Notes: a model not told the origin generated them from the letters alone. DNA of 64,000 nucleotides from Avena insularis (GCA_023614405.1 CM042694.1:94471285-94535284), one strand, 5' to 3'; counted from the stretch's first letter, positions 48,707 to 60,460 are shown. Translations and numbers: made by a program.

Positions 48707-51700
48707 TCATTTTGGTGGATATCTAAAGAGTTCTCCGCCAGGCGTGACGACCTCATCAAGTATGAACCCCGCCAATTCCTCTTGAATGGCTCGTATGCGG
48801 TCAAATGGTAGGAGTTGGTCCCGCATCCGTTCGATCTGAATATATATGAAGAATAGGGTCAATATATATATAAGAATAAAACTCAACACAATTGATGGTA
48901 ATAAAATAATGTTGTGTACTTTGTTTACTTACTCTAAGTTGTTCTAGTGCGGCTTGGCCCGTCGCACATATCGTGTTGCGAATGAACTCGCAAACATAGT
49001 ACCCATATAAGTTATTGCCGTGTCCCTAATGCGCGCACTTTACGAGAATAGAGAGTCCAATCAAAATAATAATCAATAAAGCATGATATAATGGAATTGG
49101 AAGCAGAATCAAAGAGATACGCAGACCTAACTAGCTAGTATTACTTACATTTTGGTCTACAAATTTTAGTTCTTCTGACCATTCACCCACGACCCTGCCC
49201 ATGAACCTTTTCCAAACCCTGTCCGGCAAAGAAAATGGATAAAGGAGTAATTAATTACTTGTTGTCACGAAAGTTGCCGATCTAGTGCGATAATATGATT
49301 GAAATTACCTCTGGAGCATCTCTCTAAAGTCTGCCCATAGCTCTTTTTCTTTTCGAAACGAGTCCATGACAAGGACTTTTCCTGAGTCAGGTTGAATGAC
49401 TAGCAGAATAAAGTGGAACCTATGCACGCATAACTCATCATCAGTTACACTTAACATCGAGTAAGCCGAAACAGAATGTGTACAAGAGAGGGTAACAGTA
49501 CTCACAAGAAGTTGTAAGGCAATAGTATTTCCCTTTTGGTTTGTTGTCTCAATAAAGACCTTAGCACTAAATCTTCTGTTTGCCCGGGTTTGGTTCTTAC
49601 CACTTCTTCATGAACTCTATTTGGGTCAACGAACCCAATGTCAAAAGGTCCTCCTTTCATGCATTCCATAACCTTTTTCCTGCATAATAGTATATACAGA
49701 AATAGTACTTACACACAATAAAGGCTGATGGCAGCTTTGTCGAGTTCCTTCTGATTGAATAGAAAATGCAAGTCTTGAATGTTGAAGGCGATCTCGTCGT
49801 CTCCGCACAAGAAAATCTGATCTCTTATATGCGCCGTGATCCATTCTTCCTTTCTCGTCTTGCAGAAATCAAGGTACCATTTGTGCAATCTTCGCATCTT
49901 TGTTGGTAGATTCTTGAGCTCCTCTTTCTTGACGAGATTCTTCCCATACTTCCATGGTTGTATGGGGTTGGCATCGCATTTGGGCAAGTTGTCTCCCATG
50001 ATGTTCAAGTATGCAATGTAAGTCATCCCCATCTCATTGGCCTTTCTTTGTAGCTCTGCCTCGTAATCATTTACGGGAGGAGCGTCCCGTGTATCGAACA
50101 CTTGGAGCGGGGCGCATGATTGGTTTTCCTGCTCTCCGAGCATGGGAACTGTTTTTACGGGTGCCGCTACGATCGCTACAGTCTCCCTACGGCGCCTTGC
50201 ATCCGCCTTCAAAATCTGGCGCTCGTAGTCCGGCACAAGTGGGGTTTCAGGTTTCAAAAGATTTTTTGTAAAACTTCTCCACCACCGCCGGATCTATTTT
50301 CTCCTTTGGCTCGGCCCGTCTAGGTGCAAAGAATTTCTTGACCTCTTCTTCCGAGATCCTATTGGTCTCCTCGTCGCTGCGATTCCACGGTAAAACCGGC
50401 AATGGCTTGGCGGAAGGCTGGGCGTAGTTTTTGAACTCTTTGTGGCAGTGCTAGTGATGCTCTTCGTGGCGGTGCTCTTCCGCTTCTGTTGAGGAGATGG
50501 CTGAAGCGCCGAGAGATGGTGACGGAAGGAGATGGTTGGCGCCGGAGATGGCTCGCGCAGAGATGGCTGCCAGCAGAGATGGCTAAAGCGACTCATCGGC
50601 TTGGCTGCGGAGGCGGGGGGGTGCGATGGCCTCAATTTGGAAGCACGATGTGTTCCTTCTTCCAAAGAATGATTGTTTTCACTGCAAATTTGAGTTGAGT
50701 TTCCCTTCACCGTAGCATGGTCAAGTTGTGCTTCCTCATATTCCTTCACAACCTCATCCACCCGACAATAGCATAGCCATCTGGAATCGGTCGGCGGTGG
50801 TAAGTTCCACCAGCTACGGGAGGTAAGGCATAGCCGATACCACCTTAATGGATAAGCCCATTAATCTCACATGCAGCTCAACGTGTTCGCTCTCCGTGAT
50901 CTCATCCACGGGGTATCGAGGACCCGCCATTTCAAGCGTGGGCTGCACTTTCTCCGTGGAAGCCACGCTGCTTTTCATGTGATGCAGGCCACCGGTAGCT
51001 TCAATGCAGGCTCTTCGTGCGCTGAGATGGGCGGTAGCTTGATGGCTTTGTGCATTCACTTGCGCCTTCAGCGCCACAAGTGCATGTTCTATCTGTGTCA
51101 TTCGCTCAGACGCTCTTTTTCTTTTCTGCGCGCCATTCAGAAGAGTCGCCCACTCAAACCCATCCTTCCACGTCATACCCCGTGCCTCGTGCATGTCCAG
51201 GGTGTTCTTTTTTACCGATGGCGCGTGTGAGCTGGTCATTCTCTCTGTCGGGATGGAAGGTCCTGGCGGTTGTTTCCTCGTATGCCGTGATGAGTTCAGT
51301 GACGGGTTTGGCAAGGAGGGTTGGGAAGATACACAATCCTGTTTCTGGGTCCAACCTTGCCCCGATTTCATAGAACCAAGTCTTTGCACGTAGGTCCCAC
51401 CCATATGTCTGGGGTGTGATCCCTCTGTCGCGCAGGGCCTTCTCAGCTTCCTCCCACTTAGGCCTCTGAGATATGTAGCCACTGACCTGTCCTCCGGTGA
51501 TATTCCTTTTACGGGCATTTAGCGTATTGGTTTCTGACCTCTTTGTAGCTATAGCACCTTCCTTGTATGCCACAAATTCGCGCCAGTGAGGTCTTATCTT
51601 CGCATAATATGCGTCTTCGAAATCTGGAGTCTCGCGAGCTTTGACAAATTTGTTCAATTTTGTCTTCCAATTGCGGAAAGCGTCAGCCATCTTCTTTAGA

Positions 51701-52304
51701 GTCCACTCTTTGACCTTTTCCTTTATAACCGGTTTGTTTTCATCCTCCTCTGGCGGAAGGGTGAAATTTACCAACAGCGAATTCCAAAGTGTTTTTTGGA
51801 TCTTTCATCGACAAAGGTACCGTCGCCCTTCTTTGGCTTATTCCAATATTCAATTATGATTGGGATTTGGTCCCTAACAAGAACTCCAGCCTGACGTACA
51901 AATTTGTCTGCGGCCTTTTTGGGCTCCATCGGCCTGCCATCAACACGGACTGCTTCGATCGTGAACTTTGCACGATCTTTCAACCGATGGCTCGCGCTTT
52001 GCTTGCTCTTTTTCGTAGAAGAAGATGGTTGCTGGCTGGTCGATCCAGAGGGCTAAAAGAAGAAAGAAGCGTTAATTAATACATGTAGAAGAAAATTGTT
52101 GGTGGAAGTCAGCAGAGGCTTAATCAATGCATATACCTCGCCGGACTTTGTAATCACTAAATTGCGTTCACCGGAGTCTTCATCTTCTCCATGACTACTT
52201 GAGTTGTCATCATGTCCCTCCAAGTCTAGATATTGTGAGGTGTCCTCATCGATAATGTTCTCCATTATTTCTTCTTCTTCAAGGTTTCTACTAAGTGGAT
52301 CCAT
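48707..52304 (-). pseudogene. CACTA second gene: Transposase_24 region plus Ulp1-like protease tail
   Basis: The start at 52302-52304 (MDPLSRNLEEEEI) opens an acidic N-terminal exon that ends at donor 52137. The next exon from about 52054 has KKSKQSASHRLKDRAKFTIE and AADKFVRQAGVLVRDQIPII, then WTLKKMADAFRNWKTKLNKF, RPHWREFVAYK and RPKWEEAEKALRDRG, typical of the plant Ptta/En/Spm Transposase_24 family. Frame breaks lie near an A-run at about 51795-51807 and near 51190. A further region (49709-50340) and several small exons lead to a C48 protease-like end: RFHFILLVIQPDSGKVLVMD gives the His and Asp positions, and NLYGYYVCEFIRN is the Cys box with Tyr in place of the expected Cys (codon TAT near 49006-49010). 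The last frame ends YPPK at 48707. Exon borders between 48.9 and 50.8 kb are approximate. Non-functional as it stands. Confidence 0.72.
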
Positions 52305-52409
52305 AGTTTCTAAAACAATAATAGTATCTAGAGTAAGAGAGTAAACATTCAAGTGGACTTGGATTCATACACAAATATACATATTATTCATACAAAAATA
52401 CACAAATAG

Positions 52410-52636
52410 GATAAAGTACATAAGATAAAGTACATTATTAATACATCACCGAAGAATAGCTCAGGTGCATTGTAGGATAAAGTATAAGATAAAGTACATT
52501 ATTAATACATCACCGGATAATAGTTCGGGTGCATTATAGGATAAAGTATAAGATAAAGTATATTATTAATACATCACCGGATAATAGCTCGGGTGCATTA
52601 TAGGATAAAGTATAATATAAAGTACATTATTAAGAT
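52410..52636. repeat. Tandem repeat, 64 bp, about 3 copies
   Basis: ATACATCACCG starts at 52441, 52505 and 52569, each followed by AATAGCTC(A/G)GGTGCATT and AGGATAAAGTATAA. It lies upstream of the second CACTA gene. Confidence 0.85.
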
Positions 52637-52806
52637 AAACTAGCGAACGCGGCTGCCGCGTTCTATGCTACGGGAGCTCTGCAGCCACAGAAGAGGAACC
52701 ATCACCGGAGAATAGCTCGGGTGAGATCCGTGAACCTGCCAGATATTGGAGACCGGGGGCCTCAGATCGTCTACCCTTGTAGTTTTCTCCGTACGAGGGT
52801 AGCCTC

Positions 52807-52840
52807 TTTAGGGTTTAGGGTTTAGGGTTTAGGGTTTAGG
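52807..52840. repeat. Interstitial telomere-type repeat (TTTAGGG), about 5 units
   Basis: Four perfect TTTAGGG units and a partial fifth. It matches the plant telomere repeat and also the telo-box element of some plant promoters. It is inside the CACTA element, not at a chromosome end. Confidence 0.85.
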
Positions 52841-53356
52841 CTTGGTCGTTGCCATAGCACATCTAGACTTATATCTGCCGCCTCTCTCCACTCTATCCCA
52901 TGGCTTTCACCATACCTCTAACCCCAGGGAGGTGGAGATGGAGTCTTTCATGGGCTAGCAGGAAAATATTTTCTGAGGCGGAACTTCCGAAGATGCCATA
53001 GGGCATGTGCACCAAGGGCATCTTTGATAAATTCCGCCACGGGAGATTTCTAAACCCTTTCCTCCATCCATGGGGATGAAACTCTCCATCCATGTTGGCT
53101 TGGTCGTTGCCATAGCACATCTATACTCATATCTGCTGCCTCTCTCCACTCTATCCCATGGCTTCCACCATACCTCTAACCCCAGGGAGGCAGAGATGTA
53201 GTCTTTCACGAGCTAGCAGGAAAATATTTTCCGAGGCGGAACTTCCGAAGATGCCATAGGGCGTGTGCACCAAGGGCATCTTCGAGAAGTTCTGCCACGG
53301 GAGATTTCCCAACCCTTTCCTCCATCCATGGGGATGAAACTCTCCATCCATGTTGG
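52841..53356. repeat. Tandem duplication of 258 bp
   Basis: 52841-53098 and 53099-53356 are near-identical units beginning CTTGGTCGTTGCCATAGCAC and containing CCTCTAACCCCAGGGAGG. Frames inside both units are parallel and give no known protein. Confidence 0.85.
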
Positions 53357-53479
53357 CTTGTTGAGTTGCTTGCCATGGCGTATCGATGCTCCTTCTATAG
53401 GCACGGCGCCGCTTCTACTTTGTCTTCTACCTCCGACAGTATGCCAGGCGCTACATCGGCAAAGGTAGTCCACCCACGT

Positions 53480-54128
53480 CCTTATCTCACAGCGACTTTA
53501 GTCCCGGTTTGAGCCCCCACCCGGTACTAAAGGTTACCCACGCGTCCTTATCCCACCGACAGTTTTGTTAGATGACACAAAAACCACCGTTAGTCCCGGT
53601 TGCACCCACCAACCGGTACTAAAGGTTAGCCACCCCCAGATAAGGCCCTCCCAGATAAGCCTCCCCCAGATAAGCCCCCCCCATCTTTTGGCCCACAATT
53701 GTAGAAGTTCATCAACTAATGGCCTTAGGTACACATCAATGTCGTTGCCGGGTTGCTTCGGGCCTTGGATGAGCACTGGCATCATAATGAACTTCCGCTT
53801 CATGCACAACCAAGGAAGAAGGTTGTAGATACATAGAGTCATGGGCCAGTCTTTGTGGACTGCAGTTCGCTCCCCAAAAGGATTCATGCCATCGGTACTT
53901 AGACCAAACCATAAGTTCCTTGCGCCACCAAAGAAAGTCCGGAAGTCTCTCTCGATTGTTCGCCCCTGCCGACCATCAGTAGGGTGCCTCAACATCCCGT
54001 CTTTCTTACGGTCTTTCATGTGCCATCGCAACAACTTGGCATGCTCTTTATTTCTGAACAAATGTTTCAACCGTGGTATTGTAGGAGCATACCACATCAC
54101 CTTGGCATGAACCCTCTTCCTGAGTCTT
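53480..54128 (-). mobile_element. Fragment of a second CACTA family with partial TNP2 coding
   Basis: Left part (53490-53640) has subterminal repeats of a different type, TAGTCCCGGTT ... ACCGGTACTAAAGGTTA, twice, and CCCCCAGATAAG phrases. Right part on the minus strand encodes a TNP2 segment (MWYAPTIPRLKHLFRNKEHA to DELLQLWAKRW) homologous to 56382-56843. It reads like a truncated element end fused to its transposase exon. No intact termini found. Confidence 0.65.
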
Positions 54129-54136
54129 AAAGAAAA

Positions 54137-54237
54137 ATGGCGGGAAAAACGGCGGGAAAAAATAGCGGGAAGAAAAATGGCGAGAAAAAATGGCAGGAAG
54201 AAAAATGGAAGGAAGAAATAGAAGGAAGAAAAATGGC
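54137..54237. repeat. Purine-rich short tandem repeat
   Basis: Degenerate units of GCGGGAAAAA / AGGAAGAAAAATGG. The minus-strand translation is a Phe/Leu/Pro-rich run that is not a real protein part. Confidence 0.7.
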
Positions 54238-54340
54238 TCATTTAATACATATACTGTTAACAGAAGAAATATGACATTGATTTCCATGTTGAGATACATA
54301 TGTGTGCCAAAAATGGCTCAATTAATACATATAGTCAATC

Positions 54341-57300
54341 TTATGATCGCGTCGGCCGTAACCATGGAGTATCAACACCGTTTAACAGGATGGTTGGGTC
54401 AGTCTTCACTCTGAAGGGCAGAATTTCATCAAACTTATTATAATCTTCTGACATGCCTGTCTTGTCCTCCACTCCCACGATGTTTCTTTTCCCTGAAATA
54501 ACTATGTGACGCTTTGGCTCATCGTGTGATGTATCTGTTTGCTTATTTTTTCTTTTTTTCGGTTTGGTAGACATGTCCTTCACATAGAAAACCTGAGCCA
54601 CATCATTGGCTAAGACGAATGGTTCGTCTAAGTTCTTGTCTACCTTCATAAGATTGTTGAGATCCACCGTTGTCATTCCGTACTTCTTGTCTACCTCAAC
54701 CCCCCCTCCTGTTAGCTTGACCCATTTGCATCGAAACAAGGGGACCTTAAAATTAGGTCCATAGTCAAGTTCCCATATCTCCTCTATGAACCCATAATAC
54801 GTGGTCTTTTGCCCATTGTCTTCTCTGCATCAAGCGGACACCACTATTTTGGTTGGTGCTCTTTTATCTTGGCCTATCGTGTAAAATGTATTCCCATTTA
54901 TCTCGTACCCTTGGAAAGTACATACTGATCGAAGATGGTGTCCGCCAACAAGTACAGCTGATCCCCAACAGCGGTGTTATTCGTGAGAAGTCTTTGCAGC
55001 CAGCCGCCAAAACTCGCCATGTGTTCACTTATAATCCATTCATCAGACTGTCCCGGATGTTTGAGGCGTATTAAATTCTTGTGTTCATTGATATACGGGG
55101 CAACCAAGATAGATCTTTGTAAAACCGTGTAGTGTGCTTGATTGAGAGAATTCTCGTCCCTACATATCATTGCTTTACATCCTAGGGTGCCTTTTCCACG
55201 CAGTCTCCCCTCATGTCGTGATTCTGGAACACCAATCGCCTTAAGGTCAGGAATAAAATCAACACAGAACTCAATGACCTCCTCTGTTACATAGCCCTTG
55301 GAGATGCTTCCTTCTGGCCTAGCACGGTTATGAACATATTTCTTTAAGACTCCCATATACCTCTCAAAGGGGAACATATTGTGTAGAAATACAAGACCGA
55401 GAATGGCAATCTCTTCTACTAGGTGAACCAGGAGATGCGTCATAATATTGAAGAAGGATGGTGGGAACACCAACTCAAAGCTGACAAGACATTGGGCCAC
55501 ATCATGTCTCAGAACCCTGGTAGGCTTTCTGGATCGATTACCTTCTGAGATATTGCATTGAGGAATGCACATAGCTTCACAATGGGTACTCGAACATTTT
55601 CAGGTAGAAGCCCCCTCAATTCAATCGGAAGCAATTGTGTCATAATCACGTGGCAGTCATGAGACTTCAGGTTTTGGAATTTTTTCTCTGCCATATTTAT
55701 TATTCCCTTTATATTCGACGAGAAGCCAAACGGGACCTTGATACTGCTCAGGCATTCAAAAAAGATTTCCTTCTCTGCTTTCGTAAGAGCGTAGCTGGCA
55801 GGAGTTAAGTGGCATCGTTTACCCTTCTCGTTATCAGGATGCATAGGCTCTTCAGGGTCTTTCAGACGTTGCTGGTCCTGCCGTGCTTTCGGTGTATCTT
55901 TTGTCTTCACATACACTCCTAGGAAGCCTAGCAGGTTCACGCAAACATTCTTCGTCACGTGCATCACGTCGATTGAAGAGCGGACCTCTAAGACTTTCAA
56001 ATAAGGTAGGTCCCAAAATATAGATTGCTTCTTCCACATGGGCGCGTGTCCGACATCGTTATTCAGAACAGATAGACTGCCAGGACCTTTTCCAAAGATT
56101 ACTTCTAGGTCCTTGACCATACCAAATACCTCCTCACCGGTACGGAGGATAGGCTTCCTCCGGGGTTCTGCCAGACGTTTGAAATGCTTGCCTTTCTTTC
56201 TTACTGGATGTAGGTTCGGAAGAAATCGACGATACCCTAGGTACACAACCTTCTTATATTTATCCAAATATACACTTTCAGTCTCATCTAAATAGTGTGT
56301 GCATGCATTGTATCCCTTGTTTGTCTGCCCTGAAATGTTACTAAGAGCAGGCCAATCATTGATGGTTACGAAAAGCAATGCTCATAGGTCAAATGGCTCC
56401 CTTTTGTGCTCATCCCACATACGTACACCTGGTTTGGCCCACAGCTGTAAAAGTTCTTCAACTAATGGCCTTAGGTACACATCAATGTCGTTGCCGGGTT
56501 GCCTCGGGCCTTGGATGAGCACTGGCATCATAATGAACTTCCTCTTCATACACAACCAAGGAGGAAGGTTATAGATACATAGAGTCACAGGCCAGGTGTT
56601 GTGACTGCAGCTCTGCTCACCAAAAGGATTCATGTCATCTGTACTTAGACCAAACCTTAAGTTCCTTGTGTCACGTGCGAAGTCTGGGTACTCTCGCTCG
56701 ACTTTTTTCCACTGTGACCCATCCGTGGGGTGTCTCAACATCGTGTCTTTCTTACGGTCTTCCATGTGCCATCGCAACAACTTGGCATGCTCTTTATTTT
56801 TGAAGAGACGTTTTAACCGTGGTATTATAGGAGCATACCACATAACCTTGGCAGGAACCTTCTTCCTAGGGGCCTCGCCCTCAACATCGCCAGGATCGCC
56901 TCGTCGATCTTATATCATGCAGTGCATACCGCATGCATCCAAATTCTCGTACTTCTCATCGCGGTAGAGGATGCGTCATTAATGCAGATATGTATCTTCC
57001 GCACGCCTAATCCTAGAGGGCGCATAACCTTCTTTGCTTGGTATGTACCGTCAGGCAACTCATTATTTCTTGGAAGAAGATTCTTCATTTTACCAACAAC
57101 TTTGAAAATGCGCTGTCACACCGTTCTCTGCCTTCCATTGCAGCAAATCCAGTGTGGTACCTAGCTTTTTGTGGCCATCTTCGCAAGTTGGGTACAACAA
57201 TGTTTTGTGATCCTTTAACATCTGCTCCAGCTTCTCCTTCTCCTTTTCAGTTTTATATTCTTCCTTTGCATCAGTAATGGCCCGACCAAGATCGTCATCA

Positions 57301-57656
57301 GCGAGCCCATCTACTGCCTCTTGATCTTCATTATCTACCCCCGTTGCAGTATCATCATATTCAGGATACATATTATGATAGTTGTCATCATCCTCTTCTT
57401 CTTCGTTGTCTTCCATCACAACCCCTTTTTCTCCGTGCTTGGTCCAACAATTATAGCCGGGCATGAAACCGGATCGAAGCAGGTGGGCGTGAATGGTTCT
57501 GGTATTTGAGTAGTCTTTCTTGTTCTGATAGTGAACACACGGACAACACATAAAACCATTGTGACCATGGTTTGCATTAGCCACAACGTTAAAATTTTGG
57601 AGGCCCGTAATATACTCGGAAGTGCGGCGGTCACCGTACATCCATTGCCGGTTCAT
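54341..57656 (-). pseudogene. TNP2-type CACTA transposase, broken
   Basis: Catalyses excision and insertion of CACTA elements in the nucleus. The start at 57654-57656 (MNRQWMYGDRRTSEYITGL) opens the transposase-associated N-terminal domain with CCPCVH. The Tnp2 core follows on 55509-56843: VMWYAPIIPRLKRLFKNKEH, LRFGLSTDDMNPFG, LIQGPRQPGNDIDVYLRPLV, LPYLKVLEVRSSIDVMHVTK. A DUF4218-like part (FPFERYMGVLKKYVHNRARP) and a DUF4216-like part (VPLFRCKWV) complete the usual order. Damage: frame changes near 57120-57150 and 56930-56970, an in-frame TGA at about 56382-56384 between PFDL and ALLFVTINDW, a shift near 55510-55540, and a stop near 54830. Full domain content suggests an autonomous ancestor. 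Confidence 0.8.
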
Positions 57657-57930
57657 CTGCATTAATATATAGTATATATCAAAAAATAATAGGGAGATGA
57701 CCATTTATATATATAGTACATCAATGACACATGAAAGGATAGTTGCCGACCTCGACCGAGAAGGAAAGAGCAATGAGAAAACTTATTTTGAGCTCTCGGG
57801 CATTTCACCGAACACCTCTTGTGCATACGAAAAAAAGAAAACTAGCACACTTCACACCCTCTTGCTAGGCTCCAAAATGAGATAGTGAAAAAATGGAAGA
57901 GTGGGGTGTGGGCTACGGTGTCTTAGTTTC

Positions 57931-58102
57931 TTTAACACCGGTTCAAGCCACGAACCGGTGTTAGAAAGTGGCTGCACATCGGTGTAGGGCCTTTAACACC
58001 GGTTTGTGCCACGAACCGTGTTAAAGGGGCCTTTTTGCTGCAGACGGGCCACGCTGGTATAGTTTCTTTAACACCGGTTCGTAGAAGAACCGGTGTTAAA
58101 GC
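57931..58102. repeat. CACTA subterminal hairpin repeats, right end
   Basis: Three palindromic units TTTAACACCGGTT ... AACCGGTGTTA(A) at about 57931-57965, 57990-58027 and 58066-58100, matching those at the left end. The second has lost one G in CCGGTG. Confidence 0.85.
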
Positions 58103-58382
58103 CCATTTCCAGGTTCAACCAAAGGCCTCGTTTCCACTAGTGTGAGTGAAATAAATGGCCGTTTGTGCTCGAGGTTTGCCTCGTGTTATTCTGTTCGACG
58201 CGTGTAACCTCTTCGCGTATGTACGAGCTAGGGATGATTCAGCTTCCTCCTTGCGTTGACGCTCTCTCGGTACACACCAGCTCTACGGTATACACACACC
58301 GTGTTGAGAAGGCATTTCCGGTGGTGGAGGAGGAGCAAGCATACCGGGTTTGGGAGGAGGAGCAGTCCAGTCCCTCCCGCCA

Positions 58383-58631
58383 CCGGACCACGAAGCCGAC
58401 TCCTTCCTCTCGTACTCTGGTTGGTCCTTCTCGAACGACGATCACGAGAGTAATTTGGAGGACAGCAAGGACATGACTACTGCGACGTCGGAAGATGATG
58501 CACCACAGCTCGAATGGTAGGAGGAGATTGAGTGTCAAGCCGAGGAGGAGGAGAACGAGATGCTCAAGGAGCAGGAGGTGCTGCGGGAGTCCCTCACGAA
58601 GAAACGCGGGGAAGACAGAGAGCGCGGCTGA
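58383..58631 (+). pseudogene. Acidic coding remnant 1
   Basis: Reads PDHEADSFLSYSGWSFSNDD, then LEDSKDMTTATSEDDAPQLE, an in-frame stop at 58518-58520, then EEEENEMLKEQEVLRESLTK. Codon-like composition and acidic/coiled-coil character suggest old protein coding, but I do not recognise a family. It may belong with remnant 2. Confidence 0.35.
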
Positions 58632-58998
58632 GGCCGACATTGTCAACGAGGAGATCGTCTGCATCTCCAACTACGACGAGGAGAAGTATGAACTATACTA
58701 GTCAAATATTTCAGATGTGCTTTTGTTGTATTTAATTTGTAAGTTTATATCTATATGGAGGGACAAGATCATTTTATATCGTCAATGATTTGCACTATAG
58801 CAACTGTTTGGGATGTGATTCAGGTTTTTGATACACATCGCAAAAGGTTTTATGTTCCAAAAATGTGTTCGGGTCTTTGAAATGTATACTCTCATAAAGT
58901 TTACGTCGTTTATCCTTCGGTTAGATCGACCTCCCATCGTCCGAGGTCGATGATATCCTTCCTCACCAAACGGTGATGTGAGAAGCATCATCGACCTC

Positions 58999-59517
58999 AT
59001 GGAGTCTGACTCGGAGGAGGAGCATGCTCATGTCGTGGCGTCGGATGAGTTGGACATGATGCAGGAGGAGGACTTGCAGGAGCATATGGTCGTGGAGGAC
59101 TCCATCGCATCTTCTCAGCGTTAGGAGGCAGTGGTGCATCGCGTGGTGGAGGAGTCCTTCGAAACTATCCGCGAGGACCGACTGCGTGCATGCTGTGTGC
59201 CAAGAAGAAATGTTAGAGGGCCGGCCACGCAACCTGCTGTCAGCGGGTTCAAAGAGATTGCACAATTTGGATGGTCATCGCGGCAAGGCACAAGGTCGAG
59301 AAGCCCGGGAACTGGGCGCATCGTCGGGCACCAAAAACCCTTTAGTTTATGATGTTGAGGCATCATACTATAGAGATGGCGTAGCCTTCGACGACACAGA
59401 GGCATCAGGCTCCGACAAGGGCACCCGCGACGACGATGTCATTGACATTTCCTCTGGAGACGAGGAGGGTGTTTATTATTTAGTTATTAAAAAAAACTGT
59501 CCCTATATATGGATGTA
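58999..59517 (+). pseudogene. Acidic coding remnant 2
   Basis: The frame from 58999 reads MESDSEEEHAHVVASDELDM to a stop at 59122-59124, continues as EAVVHRVVEESFETIREDRL, then shifts frame (59186-59517) to give NPLVYDVEASYYRDGVAFDD and DDDVIDISSGDEEGVYY. At least one stop and one frame change are needed to connect it. Unknown acidic protein; possibly a decayed host or transposon gene. Confidence 0.38.
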
Positions 59518-60337
59518 ATGTGAAGTTACAGTCTTTTGTAACATGAAGGAAAATCATGTTTAGTGCCCTTTCGGCTAAGCCCAAATATTATAAACTGTTT
59601 TTCAAGTTGCATTCATGCAGAAATAAGTGCACACAACGAAGACAACAACAATGAGCTAATAGAGTGTGTGCAGTTCTCGTGTGTGCAGGTACTTTGACAA
59701 CACACATGGTGATTTAGGGTGCGTTTGGTTCAATGGATATCCCCCAAGTGGCTGAGGGTAACCACTTTTTAGGTGGTTGACCAGTGTTTGGTTTAAGGTG
59801 CAGCGTGGATAGAGGTAGCCATATTTCACTCAAAAGCTGGTTGAGCTACACCACCCGAAAACTGCTGGTTGAGACCATCCACACTCGTGGGCAGGCAGCT
59901 AGAATCACCCGGGAAACGGTGCTCACCTTTCCTCCAAGACCGAAAAAACCCCGCAAACCAGACCTACATCTGCCCCTTTTGCCTCGTCTTTTCCCCACCA
60001 AAACAGATAAGCGGCGGCGGCGGCAGATCGGGAATCCACGGCGGCAGATTGGGACTCCATCGAGGAAGATCGAGTACACCAACGACCGGAGGTGAGGAAA
60101 ATCTGTGGTCACCCCTAACCATTCTCGTTCGGCCTCTCTTTCTCGCTATATGCGCGCTGCATGCGCTTGATGATGTGCGGCGACGTCGCCGCGGTCAGGG
60201 CTTGTAGCATCCACGTATCTGGCGTCGCGGCGCTGACATATACGCGTGGCGGCGCTTTGATTCGCGCCTGAGGCAGAGCGCTTGATTCTGTCGCCTGAGG
60301 CAGAGCGCACTCGAGTCCGTCTCGCTGCAGCTAGCTA

Positions 60338-60460
60338 CTCCCTCCGATCCAAATTAATTGACTTTGATTTGTCTAAATTCGGATGTATCTAGACATGTTT
60401 TAATGCTAGATATATCCGAATCTAGACAAATCTAAGTCAATTAATTTGGATCGGAAGGAG
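60338..60460. mobile_element. Stowaway MITE, 123 bp, TSD TA
   Basis: CTCCCTCCGATCCAAATTAA at the left and its near-perfect mirror at the right (reverse CTCCTTCCGATCCAAATTAA), flanked by TA at 60336-60337 and 60461-60462. It lies inside the Harbinger element, so it is younger than it. Confidence 0.9.

Larger units (their letters stand above)
48214..58142 (-). mobile_element. CACTA (En/Spm) DNA transposon, 9.9 kb, TSD TGA
   Basis: Ends in CACTAGTG at 48214-48221 and its mirror at 58135-58142, flanked by TGA at 48211-48213 and 58143-58145. Subterminal hairpin repeats occur at both ends. Two gene regions, both on the minus strand, match the expected CACTA content: TNP2-type transposase (54341-57656) and a Transposase_24/Ulp1-like second gene (48707-52304). 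Both are broken. Internal additions include a fragment of another CACTA family and tandem repeats. Confidence 0.93.

Noticed and set aside
52410..52636. Regularly spaced repeats that might look like a CRISPR array
   Set aside because: The whole 64-bp unit is repeated without unique spacers, and the DNA is plant nuclear; it is an ordinary tandem repeat.
52807..52840. Chromosome-end telomere
   Set aside because: Only about five units, inside a transposon with ordinary sequence on both sides.
53534..54300. Phe/Leu/Pro-rich N-terminal extension of the short TNP2 frame, resembling a membrane protein
   Set aside because: It is the translation of the purine-rich repeat at 54137-54237 on the opposite strand, not a membrane segment.
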